This document shows positions 5,269-7,018 of a stretch of DNA of 7,018 nt, piece after piece. The notes under the pieces were generated by a model. It saw only the letters and a program-made list of their open reading frames with translations, was not told where the DNA came from and searched no databases. Within the stretch, counting starts at the first letter, position 1. Every line of letters begins with the position of its first letter. Origin of the DNA: Chitinophagaceae bacterium (GTDB lineage: Bacteria; Bacteroidota; Bacteroidia; Chitinophagales; Chitinophagaceae); the NCBI GenBank assembly GCA_025351145.1, contig JANXWM010000453.1:1-7018 (forward strand), written 5' to 3'. Position numbers and translations under genes: made by a program.

Positions 5269-7018
5269 TTAAAGATCCATTACAAAAGCACCTTGCTGCG
5301 CTACTGAATGGAAGCGCAAATGTAGGCTCTCGCAATCTTTTTTCCATAGCTCTGTTTTCCACAGCGGGTTGCTGCTGTCGAAAACCAGTTGCTTAAATGC
5401 AAAAGTTTCCTTTATCTGGCTTATATATACTTTGGGGTTTTGAGAAAGAATGATGATATCGACAGGGATTTTATTTTCAGATGAGGGGAACTGAATGACA
5501 TGATCAATTAAAAGGATGCTTATATTGCCAACCTGCATAATGCCATTTTGTATTGGGATAAAATTGCTGTCACTAAAAGTTGTTGTGCGGTGCTGTATGC
5601 GTGACGGTTTAAGGTGAAAGTTGCGCAGGAAACCATCTTTCAGTAAAGTATCGTCGCCAAAAAAATGATAATGGTTTCCCTGTACAATGTCTATAGCTGA
5701 TTGTTTGGGCACATTGTAAACAATTAATTTTTGCTGCTGATTGCTTTTGACCATATCAATTGAAACTGAAAGAATGAAACAGGTTAACAATGCAAGCGAT
5801 GCAATGAAGGCCCTGGTGGATTTTTTCATGAGCCATATACATAAAGCAACTATGCAACCCAGGAGCAGCCATGTTTGCAGTACATTTACCTGGAGGTTGT
5901 TCCAGACGGCGAAAGGCAGGTTGTTGATGCCTTCTATAAACATGTCCATGAGTTTTACCATAAAGCCCAATATGACACCAATAAATTTTGCAATGCCGCT
6001 TATAAATGAAATGCACAAGAGCAATATTTCTCCATATAAAATAAGACCTGAAAGTGGCACCGCCACAAAGTTGGTTACAAGGAAAAGATTAGGGAACTGG
6101 TGAAAATAAAACACTACAATTGGAATGGTGAATACCTGCGCCGATAATGTAACAGAAGTAAGCGCCCATATTTTATTGCCCATTTTACTTTTAAAATAAA
6201 ACCAGTTGTTTACGGGCTGCATAAACATAACAATACTAATTACTGCTGCGTAAGAAAGCAGGAAGCCTACATCCCACAACATAAACGGATTAAATACCAG
6301 CATGCAAAATGCCGATGCAGCCAAAGTGTTGTACATATTGGTTTTGCGCCCCATGGCTTCACCAGCTACAATAAAAGAAAACATTACTGCCGACCGCAGA
6401 ATAGAAGGTACAGCCCCTGCAACCAATGTAAATGCCCATAGCACAAAAAGGATTATAAAAGGCTTTAACCAATTGGTAAATCTATATCTTTTAAAGTAAG
6501 AAAAGATACCTGCCAATAAACCATAGATCATGCCCAAATGCAAACCACTGATGGCAATAATATGCACCACACCGGTATTACTGTAAGCCTGCACCAGGTC
6601 TTTATCAAGATCGTTGCGGTAACCAATCAGCAGCGCTTCTGCAACGCCCTGTTCCTTTTCGCCCGGAATATTTTGCTGTAATGTTTTAATGGTGGCATCC
6701 CTGATATTGAAAAGTGTTTGCTGCAGCCAATTGGTATTTGTACCGGGTAAAACAACGTATTCATTTTGCTTAAGAAAAACCTGGGCAGTTATGTCCTGGA
6801 ACAGGCAGTACCTGTTGTAGTCAAAAGCACCGGGATTGCCACTGTTGGTAATTGGTTGCAGTGTTTTCTGCAGCAATATTTTTGAGCCATAATTAAGTGC
6901 GGGTGCTGTGGAATCTTTTTTAAAATAAACAAGTATTTTTCCGGCGGCGTTTTTCCATCTTTCGTTTTCTTTCACGGCATTTACCGAGGCCAGGGCCTTA
7001 TACGAATTTGTTTTTTCT
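5269..7018 (-). CDS. comEC: ComEC/Rec2-family DNA uptake channel protein, 5' partial
   Basis: ComEC forms the inner-membrane channel that brings single-stranded DNA into the cytoplasm during natural transformation. The frame stays open to the window edge (reading EKTNSYKALASVNAV before a GTG at 6975), so that GTG is not the real start. About 582 residues are visible and roughly 100 N-terminal residues are probably missing. Counting from the first complete codon at the edge, residues 1-85 are the end of the OB-like DUF4131 region (GKILVYFKKD, NSGNPGAFDYNRY). The Competence domain follows, with ALLIGYRNDL (128-137), the hallmark HIIAISGLHLG (152-162) and VPSILRSAVMFS (203-214), then many hydrophobic helices to about 418. 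The tail (419-582) is soluble and ends WKKDCESLHLRFHS...GAFVMDL. It lacks the HxHxDH metal motif of the metallo-beta-lactamase domain found in many longer ComEC proteins. Other competence genes are not in the window. The stop TAA lies 157 bases upstream of the purH start. Confidence 0.93.
   Translation of the reverse strand, partial: EKTNSYKALASVNAVKENERWKNAAGKILVYFKKDSTAPALNYGSKILLQKTLQPITNSGNPGAFDYNRYCLFQDITAQVFLKQNEYVVLPGTNTNWLQQTLFNIRDATIKTLQQNIPGEKEQGVAEALLIGYRNDLDKDLVQAYSNTGVVHIIAISGLHLGMIYGLLAGIFSYFKRYRFTNWLKPFIILFVLWAFTLVAGAVPSILRSAVMFSFIVAGEAMGRKTNMYNTLAASAFCMLVFNPFMLWDVGFLLSYAAVISIVMFMQPVNNWFYFKSKMGNKIWALTSVTLSAQVFTIPIVVFYFHQFPNLFLVTNFVAVPLSGLILYGEILLLCISFISGIAKFIGVILGFMVKLMDMFIEGINNLPFAVWNNLQVNVLQTWLLLGCIVALCIWLMKKSTRAFIASLALLTCFILSVSIDMVKSNQQQKLIVYNVPKQSAIDIVQGNHYHFFGDDTLLKDGFLRNFHLKPSRIQHRTTTFSDSNFIPIQNGIMQVGNISILLIDHVIQFPSSENKIPVDIIILSQNPKVYISQIKETFAFKQLVFDSSNPLWKTELWKKDCESLHLRFHSVAQQGAFVMDL

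Noticed and set aside
5741..6103. Plus-strand ORFs inside comEC, purH and the EamA gene
   Set aside because: They are shadows of strongly recognisable genes on the other strand and show no domain or composition of their own.

Overview
The window looks like chromosomal DNA from a member of the Bacteroidota, most plausibly a Chitinophagaceae-type genome. The phylum call rests on the shape of the proteins: a short ComEC without a recognisable hydrolase centre at its C-terminus, a PurH of Bacteroidota type (ISVFYKDG near the N-terminus, RHFKH at the end), and a deacetylase-like protein of a type I associate with Bacteroidota. The family-level call is only an impression. No tRNA, rRNA, CRISPR array, transposase, phage gene or defence system is visible, and no intergenic gap exceeds about 160 bases.

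Layout. At 1-918 (+) is the 3' two thirds of lutB, an iron-sulfur protein of lactate oxidation. At 1039-2373 (+) is a polysaccharide-deacetylase-like protein with no possible ATG start. The next three genes are on the minus strand and are read from the right edge inward: comEC (DNA uptake channel, 5' end cut by the window edge), purH (the last two steps of IMP synthesis) and a ten-helix EamA-type transporter. The transporter converges on the deacetylase-like gene at about 2374-2496, where a strong imperfect hairpin sits just after the deacetylase stop codon. The five genes have unrelated roles (carbon use, envelope polysaccharide, DNA uptake, purine synthesis, export). The gaps of 110-160 bases between same-strand genes do not suggest tight operons.

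The most notable feature is non-coding. All four intergenic gaps carry one copy of the same roughly 70-base sequence, built on the core TTGCGTCGCACTCTTGTAC. Two copies match the core exactly, one has one mismatch and one has two; the first 11 bases are identical in all four. Three copies lie in the sense orientation directly downstream of a stop codon; the fourth is more diverged and inverted. The copy upstream of purH creates a false N-terminal extension starting at a TTG inside the repeat, so the better purH start is the ATG at 5111. A second, unrelated palindrome (CCCCTGAAGGGG) lies in frame inside purH and appears to add a short glycine-rich loop. I see no new multi-gene system here; the repeat family is the best candidate for something under-described.
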